A DNA stretch of 64,000 nt, from contig OZ020267.1 in NCBI GenBank assembly GCA_963971225.1, positions 97,267,648-97,331,647 of the forward strand. Reading direction: 5' to 3'. The DNA comes from Melieria omissa. Taxonomy: Eukaryota; Arthropoda; Insecta; Diptera; Ulidiidae. The notes under the pieces are model-generated. The model saw nothing but the letters and a program-made list of their open reading frames with translations, was not told the DNA's origin and searched no databases. The position numbers were made by a program, and so were the translations under genes. Each line of letters opens with the position of its first letter. Position 1 is the stretch's first letter. Of the stretch, positions 35,558 to 46,203 are shown one piece after another.

Positions 35558-35802
35558 TTAACCCTTTCGGGACGGAGTTTATTTTTGAAAACCAAAATAT
35601 TCTTGGTAGAAATGTTCCCATGCTATGAAAATTGGGGCTACAAAATTATGTTGCATGCATACAAATTCTATAATCATCCTTTTACCCGGAGACATATAAT
35701 TTGAAGAAATATTTTGCGTGGGTCATACGATCTGAATAATTATTTTGAGGGGCCTTAAAAACTTGCTGAGACGTATTATCCCAGTAGTCCCGAAAAGGTT
35801 AA
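35558..35802. mobile_element. TTAA MITE (CCCTTT end), 237 bp
   Basis: The element at 35562-35798 lies between TTAA copies (35558-35561 and 35799-35802). Its ends are CCCTTTCGGGAC and GTCCCGAAAAGG, inverted repeats of each other with one mismatch. TTAA target sites with CCC termini are the piggyBac-type signature. There is no coding capacity. Confidence 0.8.
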
Positions 35803-36040
35803 ATCCCTTTCAATAAGGGATTTTATTTTCATCGAAATCAAAACCATGTAAAAAAGCAACAAATCGATTAAAAAGAATTATAGATTTTCATTTTAATTAA
35901 TTTCAATGCAAAAACCCACAATCTTCTATCAATCCATACCAATCTTCAATCTGTATTTCAATCCATCAACATTCATTTAGACTTCAAGTAGAAGTGTGAG
36001 CAATTTTTTCCATATTTTCGTTTTTCTATTCATTTCATAA
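35803..36040. other. AT-rich spacer
   Basis: Short AT-rich intronic spacer between the MITE and the solo LTR. Nothing is recognisable. Confidence 0.5.
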
Positions 36041-36445
36041 TGTTACGAAAATGACTTCTCCAAATTCGTTTTGGATTGTGCTTGAAAAATAAAACTACTT
36101 CAATTATTCAGCGCAAACGCAGTCAAAAACCAACAATCACTTTATTTACAGATTTACACTTTGCTTTTATCTACACTTGTTACTACTTTGCTTATTGAAC
36201 TAAGACTCGACCCTCGGCGCTGCACACTGCTGCTTTTTATACTTGTTTTCTTACCGCGTCGATGTTTCTTGCACATTCTAGTTTTACTCTCTATCTCGAT
36301 TGTTGTAGCACAGCTCATCACCTTCGCGAATCATCCTCGCCATATCGGAATTATAGCAAGTTTGCCGTACTCCAAAGTGCATGCCTAAAAGTATGCTTGG
36401 AAAAGCGTTCATGCATAGCACAGCACAGAGGGCCTCATCGTTACA
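36041..36445 (-). mobile_element. Solo LTR of an LTR retrotransposon, 405 bp
   Basis: Read on the minus strand it begins TGTAACG and ends CGTAACA, the TG...CA termini with a 7-bp inverted repeat. Inside, in LTR order, are a TATA box (TATAAAAAGCAG), a start-site-like TTAGTTCAATAAG and an AATAAA polyadenylation signal followed by GTGATTGTTGG. Flanking 4-bp words ATAA and ATAG match in three of four positions, consistent with a 4-bp target duplication of the Gypsy type. No internal gag-pol sequence adjoins it, so it is a recombination remnant. Confidence 0.8.
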
Positions 36446-37481
36446 ATAGTTTCAATTTCGAAGAAAAACTGTAACCATGTGGTTCTCCAACACAAAAAAG
36501 ATCTTACTGAAAGTAGTTTTTTTTAGTTTTCCTTCCTTTCCATCAACATTATCCAGTCCAATCCCTTATCTTGTGACAAGCTCCTATTTTTCACACTCCA
36601 AACAGTTGTCATAAGAAACATACATCACATCTCCATTCCCCGTAGTTGTACAAGCGCAACAACAACACAGTGTCAGTACGGACAAACGAAAAATGACAAA
36701 GCGCTCATTAAAGACACAAACCTCTGATATCAACTAAAGCCACCATCAGCAATGAACTTCTGTTCAGAACTTTTACTTACTTACAGAACTTTTGTTTATA
36801 GGGGGTAAGATTTATGGTTGTCCCATCTTCCAAGATTACTTGCAATAGGTTAATCACCCAATTAAACAAAATTTCCTTTCAAATTTGTCTTTCAAATTTG
36901 TCTTTCAAAAAGACAAACCTTGTTGAGGTCCTATGGAGCTTATTCTTTCTTCGTTTGGCTCCTTAGATTCATTTTATTTATTATCTGCTTAAAATTCTAT
37001 TTTTTGTATAATCTTTTTGTCACTTCTTGAATTGACGTTTCTTTGCTTTATTTATTTCATCTCTTACATCTTTTTCATTTTCAAGATGTCTCATTCTACT
37101 TTCTCTTTCATGTAAATATCCTTTATTATTCTTTTTCATTATTATTTATTGAAGAAGAATATAAAGTCTTATATCTTTATGTATTTGCTTCTATAAAAAA
37201 AAGAATTACATTTCTCTTAGTTTTTTTTTCTATTTTTACTATGATTTCCTATTTTTACTTTCTCTTTTTTATTAGCCTCTGTTCAACTAGTATTTGCGTA
37301 ATTTCTGTGCTTCTTCCCTAACATCGAAAAGAGAGTAACTCTCACGTCTTTCTCGTCTCTTCATTGTGACAACAATAAGTGAGAACGAGATAGAAAGAAA
37401 TTACATTTTGTAAGCTTACAAATTTTTAACACAATAGGGTGCTTTGACTATAAAAATAGCTGCCAAAATATGTTTTGTTGC
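36446..37481. other. Intronic sequence, no gene seen
   Basis: This AT-rich, pyrimidine-rich stretch (36950-37320) has an open frame of F/L/Y/S-rich composition at 37043-37321, a product of T-rich DNA. No exon is supported. Confidence 0.45.
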
Positions 37482-37673
37482 CAGTGTTCCCAATACATCA
37501 TACTTCGTTATCCAAAAAACTCCCACAAATTCACTAAGGATCAGAAAAATTTCAAAACATAAAAATATAAATCTCCTAAACTTTCTCCAAAACAATTCTT
37601 CCTCCTAAAAATTCTACTTAAACGCCAAGAATCTCCTTAATCTAGGAGGAAATCCCCTGATCTGGCAGCACTG
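37482..37673 (-). mobile_element. MITE, 192 bp, CAGTG ends (most complete copy)
   Basis: Both ends are CAGTG in inverted orientation (CAGTGTTCCCAATAC and, on the minus strand, CAGTGCTGCCAGATC). The minus strand reads CCAGATCAGGGGATTTCCTC, GAGGAAGAATTGTTTTGG and AAAGTTTAGGAGATTT. Pieces of the same order are found at 10406-10510 and 58168. I could not see a clear target duplication. CAG-starting ends suggest a hAT-like or related family, which is tentative. Confidence 0.65.
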
Positions 37674-40600
37674 TTTCTCGTTCTCTACTACTCATCACAA
37701 ACTTTGAGTCCCTCTGACATTTCTCATAAGCACTAAATTGTCATCTCTATAACAACAACAACAACAAGAATTTAGCACAACGCCTACACACAATAAATTT
37801 TCAGCGAAAACTGAATATTCAAAAGCCACAAAATAGTGAGGTTAAATTCGACGAAACTGCGGCGGCAACACACTGTGCTCGGAAGTAATCAAACACAAAT
37901 AAATACAACAAAAAATGCCAAAGTTGAGGAAATTCTGTATAAATGGAAGGAATATGAAACCGCAAAACAATGCAGCATCCACCTACCGCAGACCGCTGCC
38001 AGTTGCAATTGCAACCGCCATTTGTTGCTGTTGGTGCTGGTTGCTTAACTTTGCTACGGCTGCATCTAACACAGCGAAGAGTAGGAAACTATGTAAGGGG
38101 GCGCGGTGGGGTTCGAGGAGAACGCAGTAAGCTGCAGGCAAGCGCAGCAAAACCGCAACAAAGGACAAAGTGCGGGGTGGAGGTAACGAGAGAGATGACA
38201 GAAATAGCGATAATACATAAATGCTGTGGGGGTCGGGAGGAAAGGCAGCAATCGAAAGCGCTCAATAATGTTCTTAGCCATAAAACTATAAGCAGTCGCA
38301 TGAAGAAGGGTTTAGCGTTCAAAAGGCAAGTGGTCACAGTAAGGGGGCGTATGTAAGAGGGGGAGGGGGATCAGAGTTCAATATTTCGATTTGAAGAGTC
38401 CTTTAATTTTCCACAAAGGTTTAAAAATGTTTAATCAACACTGCTGCCAGCTGCGGTTCAAGCTTTGCCACACGCGTCCTGCCACACACAGAACTGCCAG
38501 CAAATGTTTGTGTGTGTGTGTGTTTTGGTGTGTGGTCGGCAATAGCAACTACAACAAACAATTGGCAACTTGTTCGCATTCTTTATGGCATTCTTTATGT
38601 CATTTATGCCAATTGCAATATTTCTTATCGCCGCCAATAAAACTGGCAATAAAAGCAACAACAACATTAACCACACAGCTGGCAGCAATCCGAGAAGCTC
38701 GCTCGCCCCATGATGAGACCAGCGATAAAATCGTAGGAGTCAGCTTCTCACGCTGCTGCTGCTGCATTGTTGTTGTTGTTGTTGCTGCAACTGTCGCGAA
38801 CAGTGCATTTCAGCGCATTTGCCGCTTCGTCTCTAACCTCAACCCAACTCCTTCCTCAACCTCGTCCAACGCTCCGTCTGGCAGTCCGCTGCAAATGAAG
38901 ACACCAAGTGGCATTTATTGTCACCGCGCAGACATCATTATTGCACGTTGTGGCCGTCGCTGCGGCGGCAGTTCAGCGCGCAGTGTGCATTTGATTGCCG
39001 ACAGAAATGTAGGCAACGGTGGTGGCAACGAATTGGTGGCGCTGGTCAGTGGCACAGCATGATTGGAATTTCTTGTTTGATTCCTTTTCTTTGTGGCGCG
39101 CTGCTTTTTTTCGGTTTGGGCTTTTTGCCGCGCTTCTTCTGTTGGCCAGCTTGGAATTGGTTTGTGCTGGATTCCGCCGTTGCCGCCGCCGCCACACATG
39201 CCACACGCGCTGTGGCACGCAGCCGACTGCGGAAGCGCGCACCGGACATTGCCGCTGGTCAGTTTGCACAATTGAGGTTATGGCTTTATTATCCGTTGTC
39301 GCTGTTGCTTCTTCTTTTAATTGAAAAGAAGAAATAGAAATGTGCGAGTTGATGGAAATAACGTTCGATTGAGCACAGGATAATGCGCGAAAAGGATGAC
39401 AAGGAAAGAAGGGAAATGCTGCTTGAAAATACTTACGGCTGTTTATGAGCTCAGCGATTCAACGCTTCGACAAGAACAATAATGAAGAAATCGCTGCACC
39501 GAGATTATGAAAACGTAAAACAAAAGCGGATGGTAAATATTAAATAAAACGTAATAATAAGAAATTGATATGAAATGCTTTTGGCGAAGATGACGAAAAA
39601 TAATTTATTAGGTTAGGTCAGAGTTTTGCACATTATTACTGGCTGGCCCGCTTATCTAACGTAACCTATATTTTTAATATAAAATTGTTCTTATTGTTTT
39701 TTAATTTCTCAATTTGCATTAATTTGTGTTCGGTACAACGTCGCTTTGTCCTTGAATTTCAATTGAACTCGGTGAACATAAATAAATCAAAAATATTCAA
39801 ATATTGCTGTCCAGAACTTGTGTTGTTTTTGCTTCAGTACTTTAATAAACACATTTTTATTTATTTATGAAATGTTTGGAATTTTTACTTTGTTGTCTGT
39901 TTATAAAAATGCCAACAACAAAATACTCATAAATTTTTCACCACCTCCAATTATTTTTGTTTTATTGGCTCTCGTCCTTTTATTTTTTGGGCAACGCTTT
40001 CGCTGCCAAAAGCATAACAACAAAGATAAATAAGCAGAAAAAACAACAAAATTTACAACCAAAAATACAAACAAGAAAAGTAAATAAACACTTTGCCCAG
40101 TGAAAACAAAACGAGCGCAAAAATTCAGCAACCTGATGACACCGTAGCGAAAAAATAAGTCAAATAAAGTGTGAAGTGTGACCGGTTTTTTAAATATTTA
40201 TGCATTTTTATGTTCACACAGCGGTCATGCAAAACTGTGACACACCGAATTAAAGTAACGGCGCATGTGTGATGGAATTTAGATGCACATGCGACAATCT
40301 AATGTGGAACTTGTTAGCTTGCAGCTGTTTGTTTTAGGATGAAGATGAGTTGCCAGTAGTGAGTGGTGTAAATAAAAAATTTAAATAAAGTCATTTTCGG
40401 ATTGAATTCACAATGAACAAAAATTAACAGAAATTTTTGGCGGTTTGATGGACATTTTTTGTGGATAGAAAAAAAATCATTTAGGTGGAATGCGCCGTGA
40501 ATCAAATGCAAATTTTTAACATAGTCGAAATTGCTAAACCAAAGCTTGAAGAATTTGATTTATTTGAATTTCAATATAAAATGTCACTTCAAATTTCAGT

Positions 40601-40911
40601 TAAATTGTAGTTTATTTTTTAAGGCAACATTTGAAAGTATCATAATTTAATCATTTCATTGTAAAAATTTGTCAAAAGAATGCAAACAAATTGCCAAGAT
40701 TTCTTTACTACACTTTCGATGCTTGGCAAATTTTTGAACACTGCATTAGCGGTATTCACGATGTTGGTATTCACGATGGCTAACCCATACAATCAGCTGA
40801 TTTCGGTTTACTTTTGATGTGACCTATGCAACCCTGTGCTTGACAGAACTACGGCCAAAATCCATTCGACGGCTTTTGGAACGTAGACCAACTTTGGCTT
40901 TCTCTCTTAGT
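37674..40911. other. Intronic sequence with a large GC-rich island (about 37840-39340)
   Basis: The island contains overlapping frames on both strands (38391-39062 plus, 38921-39271 minus, 38918-39337 plus). They encode low-complexity C/V- or Q/T-rich strings from GTT/CAG runs, such as the one at 38752-38790. It could hold a regulatory region or an untranslated exon of the host gene, but I cannot support an exon. A short GGTTAGGT...CGTAACC inverted pair lies at 39609-39666. Confidence 0.4.
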
Positions 40912-41103
40912 CTCTCTCAGTCCGTTGTGATACCACAAAATCCATCTGTTGGAAATGCATATACGACACTGTTTTTTGGGGAAGGGTGCCTCCAATTTAA
41001 CGCCGAAGTAGACGAGTGTTTCACCAACCCGAGCTGGGAATTGAACCTAGCTCCTCTGGCAAGAAAAGCCAGCCCACTACGCGCTGGACTATCGAACCTG
41101 GCT
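40912..41103 (-). mobile_element. tRNA-derived SINE, shorter copy
   Basis: On the minus strand the head reads AGTCCAGCGCGTAGTGGGC and then GAGCTAGGTTCAATTCCCAG, a tRNA-like A-box and B-box pair (the B box has one change from GGTTCGANTCC). The tail half shares TTTTGTGGTATCACAAC and ACAGTGTCGTATATGCATTT with the copy at 48172-48537. The middle is shorter than in the other two copies. Confidence 0.75.
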
Positions 41104-41659
41104 AAACATTAACATTAATGTTTTTCTTGTTACTTAGGCTAAAGTTTGTACTATTGCCAGTGAAGTTGCCACACTCGTGAATACCACCATCAATTGAAGC
41201 CTTTAAGGCGTATTCACCATATCACTTCATCAAACCGTTTAACCATTGCATCGCTATAAATTCGCACTCCTAATGTTGTTATTGGAAAATTAAAAAAAAA
41301 TACCTCAACCTCTTTGATGTGCTTCCAGCTATCACAGCAACTGCTGCTGTCTCTAATGAAGAAGACGTTTAAATTTCATTGAAATCGATTTAATGCTCAA
41401 CTGAAGTGACCGCAACCCGAACAAAGGCGGTGCACTGTGAATGGAACAGAAAGAGATAGCGAACATTTTAGTCCGCTTTGCAATTGAGACACCACAACTT
41501 GGCATTTGATAGCAGCTACAAAGCCGAGTCGAGCGAGCTGGCATTTGATGGAAAATATTATTTAGCCGCTTCCGAATGGAATTCAATGGCCAGGCAACGA
41601 AACTCAAAAGCAGCAACACCATTCAATGTGCGGAGTTCGATGTTTGAAGCATGAAGCGG
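41104..41659. other. Intronic sequence, no gene seen
   Basis: Nothing recognisable. The minus-strand frame at 41353-41622 shows no domain features. Confidence 0.45.
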
Positions 41660-42345
41660 TTAGCATTTTGCTGTTACGGGATTTCTTAATTTAAAAAATC
41701 CAATAACGAGACTTTTAGTGGAGGTGTTCAAACTCCAATTTTGGCTGTGCTGGGATTCATTGATTCAAAAAGACCAATGCTGAGATTTGTAGTGATTTCT
41801 CGGCATTTAAGTCTACTTAAATTTGCTAAGTTTCTTAGATTTGGGATCCCATAATTGAATTATTTTTGAAGCACCGTCAAAGCATTGTGGGTGTGTGTAC
41901 CACTGTAAGGTATTCAATACCAAAGAAGTTTCGCTGTTCTTGATTTAAAAAGACTGCAATGCTGAGACTTTTGGTGATTACTCGGTACTTCATTCCAGAT
42001 AACTTCGTATTCGAGGCGTTCAATACCGAATTATTTTGCTTGTTAGGGGACTTTTCCGCGATAAAAAGACCAATGCAGGCGTTTTTAGCGATTTCCCCAC
42101 ATTTTATTCCAAGTAACTTTGCTGACTTCCCGGGATTTGGATTCCAGAATGAAATGCTTTAGTAAAGAACCATCGAAGAAGGTCAAAACCGAAGAATTTT
42201 GGACTCCGGGATTTCTTCTTGGCCATCGTTGAGATTTCTGGTAATTTCTCGACATTTCATTTAATTTAACTTTGCTGAGTTTTCGAGATTTCGGGATCTC
42301 GGCATTAAATTCCTTAGTGGGGCACAGTCAAAGCATGTTTTGATC
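41660..42345. repeat. Degenerate tandem repeat, about 4-5 units
   Basis: AAAAAGACCAATGCTGAGA followed by TTTTTAGTGATTTCTCGGCATTT, AACTTTGCTGAGTTTTCGG and GATTTGGGATCCCA recurs near 41690, 41765, 41948, 42065 and 42225. The phrase GCACCGTCAAAGCATTG occurs near 41870 and again, changed, near 42320. The period is irregular, near 110-180 bp. Confidence 0.75.
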
Positions 42346-43384
42346 TGCCGTTTGTGTGTGTGTGTGATTTTCTGCAGCAGTTTACTTGTGGTTTTCTTCT
42401 TGCTAGCCATAATCGGCTACAGCACTCTGCCTTTTCAACGCTCGTCGTTCGCCGCTGCCGATGTGCTGATAATGATGACTGCTGACTGTTCGCTCTTCGC
42501 TAGCTGTGATATCAATTTCATCAGTTTGCCGTTGCTTTGCCATCACACGTTCAATGCTACTGCTGCTTCTTTCGTCCCCCGTACACAATCCCCCTGATCC
42601 ATCCTCCGACGGCAACTACTGCTTTGGTGCGGCTCACATGCAATTACTATACATTTTTCTGGCTTCTCGCAATTCGAGCGCCAGGCGACTTCGACGCCAC
42701 GTCCGCATCGCTGTCGTACACGTCGATTTTGGCCGAAAATTCTTAAGTTGACTTGACCGCATTCTGTTGGCTTTCTGCCGACGCTGAATGCATTCAATTG
42801 AAAATCGAATTTGCAGTTATTGGCCACATCGCCCCCTCAGCCCATATCTGTGCATCGGCTCTGCAGTCAGTTGTGATGCGGGCTGTCTTCATCCTGGACC
42901 GACATGTGCCCAGTGGACAGTAGGTTGTTGTTGTTTTTCATTTTTAATTTCAGCGCCATGTCTTCGGGTTTCTTCTATTCATCTGTAGGTAAGAATTTTC
43001 ATTATTTGAATAGCGTCCGAGTTGGCCGCTTTAAGATGGCACACTTGAAATTATTGAAAATGCAACGTGGTTTCCTGCAGTGGTTCGTGCCACAATCAGT
43101 CTGTGCTACAATCTCCTTCTGGCATTTCGCAGTCTCCGCTGGCATTTGGCTTTCAGTTTGAGTGATTTTGTACGGTGAACGGTTTGATGTCTTATTGGAA
43201 AATTGCTGACTCTGCCTTGGCGCGTGGGATGTGTGAAATTACAGTGCGGTGAGGTAAAGAACGCGGCAGCGCACTAGACTGGAAGTAATATTGAATCGGC
43301 ACATGTGCGAATTGAATTTGGAATTTTAATTGGGGGGTAATTTAGAGTCAAGTGGTGAGAGAGCGGAATAATAACGATTTTTAA
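42346..43384. other. Intronic sequence with a GC-rich stretch (42400-42960)
   Basis: Several overlapping frames on both strands lie here without domain features. No exon is supported. A TG run lies at 42351-42366. Confidence 0.45.
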
Positions 43385-43707
43385 AGGATAGAATAGGATA
43401 CGATACGATACGAAAGGATACGTTACGATACGACACGGAACGAAACGATCCGATACGGTAAGATATTATACGATACGATACGATACGAAAGGATAGGATG
43501 GGATACGATACGATACGATACGATACGATACGATACCATACGATACGATACGATACGATGCGATACGTTACGATACGATACGATACGATACGATACGATA
43601 CGATACGATACGATACTATACGATACGATACGATACGATACAATACGATAGGATACCATACGATACCATACGATACCACACGATACCATACGATACGATA
43701 CAATACG
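43385..43707. repeat. Pentanucleotide microsatellite (CGATA)n
   Basis: About 320 bp of CGATA units with scattered single-base changes, most regular between 43500 and 43660. Because five is coprime to three, all frames on a strand give the same five-residue repeat. That produces spurious YRIVS-type and DTIRY-type frames on both strands. Confidence 0.97.
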
Positions 43708-44727
43708 CCTCACTGTCAGAGAACATTCCTTAGTTCAAATATAAAACCAATTATTGCTCGAGGCCCGTCACCACACGGCATCTCTATGCAAGTCAAATGG
43801 TGAGGATATCAATGTTTGGGTTTCTAAGCAAAAACTACAAGTTTACAAGGCTGATGTGTGCAGTACACACTTCACTGGTATAGATTCCCAACAGAAAATT
43901 CCTAATATCTTCCAACGTAAACAACTCGAACTCTCAATAGTCCTTTCCATTTGTCCCCGAAGCTTTGAAGACTTCCTTCAAGTGCAACACATGAAAATTG
44001 GAAACTCTTATCACTATTTTGCTTCGTCTGCATGCCATTTCACCGGCCTGCGAACACACATTGGCCAAGGCAAACAGCAACAACAAACAGTTGCTTGCAT
44101 ATTGCGCGCTTGCAATATTGCAATCAATGAATCATTGCCAACAGGCATAGGAGGAAAAGGCGAGAAGCACATGCGAGTAAAACTGCCAGTAAAAAAAACA
44201 AAAAAAGAAAAGTTGCAAAATAGTGGGATTGCACTAAATTGAAAAACAAGAGCTGCGTACGAAATTTGTGAAATGCAACATGCCATCTGAATGGTTCATT
44301 CTTGCTGTTGTTATGTTGTTGTTTGCTTTGGCGCGCTGCTGAAAATTGCAATTGGAATTGGAATGGATGTTTCCGATATTTGTTGCGATATGTTTGCGCC
44401 GCTAAGACAGGCGTGAAAATGGAAAAAGTGCACTCCGGAAAGAAGCGAAGCGAGAGGAAGTCGAACTGCATGCAACGTGTGACAAGCGAGAACAAGCGAA
44501 CGGCAGACAGGATGTGATGGGGAAACATTTAGAGACAAAGATGCGAATTTTTCTAGTTGTACAATACTGTTGGTTTGGAAGTGAAACGAATGTGAAAAGT
44601 GGGGACGTAAAATTGAATTTATGGATAAATTCTGGGAGAGGAAAATAGAAGAACAAGTTAAAGGATAATGTGGGAATTAAATTCTATGAAAAAACGAAGA
44701 AAATTTGACCATGAAAGGGATTAGTAG
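43708..44727. other. Intronic sequence, no gene seen
   Basis: Frames at 43754-44242 plus and 44124-44528 minus have no recognised domain. The composition is moderately balanced. Nothing else can be supported. Confidence 0.4.
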
Positions 44728-45038
44728 GTGGAGACCAATAATGTGTTTAGTATTTTTTTAGATTCGCTTAAGAAACGGGCAATGACGTTAATGTCGATGG
44801 TAGACAGTTTGGATACGTCAACCAGAAAAGGGGCCCCAGATGAACGGAATCTCCTCCGTGCCAGGGCATTCTGGCATTCATTCTCTTCTTCACTAATGGA
44901 ACTGCGACTCGAAAGGGAGACTAAGGCGCTGAGCGTATCTTCCTACGGTCCAGTGAAGAAAAAGCTTCTGGACCGCAAGTCTAGAAGCTGTTTGGCATTC
45001 CTGTGGTATAGTTTAGGCTAGACTTCCCTTGAGACCTT

Positions 45039-45047
45039 ACAAGAGCG
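45039..45047. repeat. SINE target-site duplication, left copy
   Basis: ACAAGAGCG here matches ACAAGAGTG at 45403-45411, one mismatch in nine. The two copies bracket the SINE exactly. Confidence 0.8.
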
Positions 45048-45402
45048 TTGGTTGGTTGGTTGGTTGTAGTAGCTACCTCTGTATGAGACACACCCGTTGG
45101 AAATGTGTATGCAACACTGGTTTTTTCTACATGTGTTACAACACACATTTCAAACAGTTGCGGGAAGAAGGGGACCTACAATTCAGCACCGAATTGGAAC
45201 AGCGATTGGCAATTTTCCTTTGACACTCGGAGGCTTTGCCATTGCTTACCAAGAGCGCACTTGCGATTCTTGTAATTCTCATCTGCTTCATGTGGATAGC
45301 GATAGAAGTATACGAGCGTTTCAACAGTCTGAGCTAGGATTCGAACCTAAGACCTCAGTATGAGTAGCAAGCGCGCTGCCCGCTGGATTATCGAGGTCGG
45401 CC
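45048..45402 (-). mobile_element. tRNA-derived SINE, full-length copy, inserted in LINE remnant
   Basis: This 355-bp element is read on the minus strand. The tRNA-like head starts GGCCGACCTCGATAATCC and carries an A-box-like AATCCAGCGGGCAGCGCG and a perfect B box GGTTCGAATCC, the internal promoter of RNA polymerase III. The body continues with TATCCACATGAAGCAGATGA and TACAAGAATCGCAAG, and the 3' tail is (AACC)n (minus-strand CAACCAACCAACCAAC). A 9-bp target duplication flanks it. It lies inside a decayed LINE of the same orientation, so it is the younger insertion. Confidence 0.88.
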
Positions 45403-46203
45403 ACAAGAGTGTTCTAAAGCCCACTAACTATAAGTCGACTAACTATTCGCGATGTCCCTGTTGAAAGGAACCCATCCTTAGTGAATCTCTCTTGGCTCCA
45501 ATAAGTTACCTAGAGAAACTTGACACCTAGCGACCAGTTTCGAAGAGGTATGTATTCCAGCAAGTGACTTAATGGTCGCCTAACTATCTAAGTCCACGTA
45601 ACCGTTCGGCTGACAGCAGTACAGCAGTGATTGTGTAGCTAATTCCTAACCTTTCACAGAAACTCCACATCTGACATTGTTTGTCAGTTTCAAGGCATCG
45701 GTGAAGGGGACCGATTGTTGGCCATTCAGCCGGTCCTCTCTGCTAGGGAGATCTTTCGAAACCATATTTGTTGCAATGGGAGTGGAAACGGAATAGTCTA
45801 CATGTGCTAAGGCGGTTCTGGTTCTGTCCAGCTTTAAAATCTCAGAGTAACTACTGTCAGTCCTAGACCATCTCTCAAAGAAGTTTAACCAAACAGCAGC
45901 CAACTTGGTGGACTGTCTGATAAAAATGTCCGACGGAATCCAGTGAGGAAAGGTGTAATGTGCTTTAGTGAGATTAGACCGGAAAGCTGCGATGACAAGG
46001 ACCGACTCAAGTCTCATAACTTTGTCGAGTTGTTCTTGTGCTACCGAATAGTTTGTCGCCGGCCATTGCACGACCCCGGGACTGTAATAAGTGCTGCGGG
46101 AAATTCTACAATCGTAATTGAAATCAAGACTGTCAATGAGAGCTGGACTGAAATAAGGAACCGACCTACAAGCAACACAACTTAATTTGTACCTGGAACG
46201 CAA

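Larger units (their letters stand above)
44728..46203 (-). pseudogene. Decayed LINE ORF2 end (post-RT, RNase H, C-terminal domain), split by a SINE
   Basis: Minus-strand translation gives, in order: LDKVMRLESVLVIAAFRSN and IPSDIFIRQSTKLAAVWL (46050-45900, the region after the RT). Next come FTDALKLTNNVRCGV (about 45690, RNase H start, normally TDGSK), IKSLAGIHTSSKLVARCQ with EPREIH and WVPFNRDIANS (45580-45430, RNase H). After the SINE come AKQLLDLRSRS and CQNALARRRFRSSGAPFL (44980-44830, C-terminal domain). This is the layout of I/Jockey-group elements with RNase H. Frameshifts and stops abound. Confidence 0.75.

Noticed and set aside
38391..39337. Long overlapping ORFs on both strands in a GC-rich island
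   Set aside because: Low-complexity composition dictated by CAG/GTT runs, with no domain, no splice pair and competing frames on both strands.
43326..43803. ORFs encoding YRIVS or DTIRY repeats
   Set aside because: They are translations of the CGATA microsatellite, which is open in several frames.
45340..45402. tRNA gene on the minus strand
   Set aside because: The A and B boxes are present, but the cloverleaf pairing is poor and the sequence continues into a repeated 300-bp body with a tail, so it is a SINE head. The same applies at 48480-48537 and 41020-41103.
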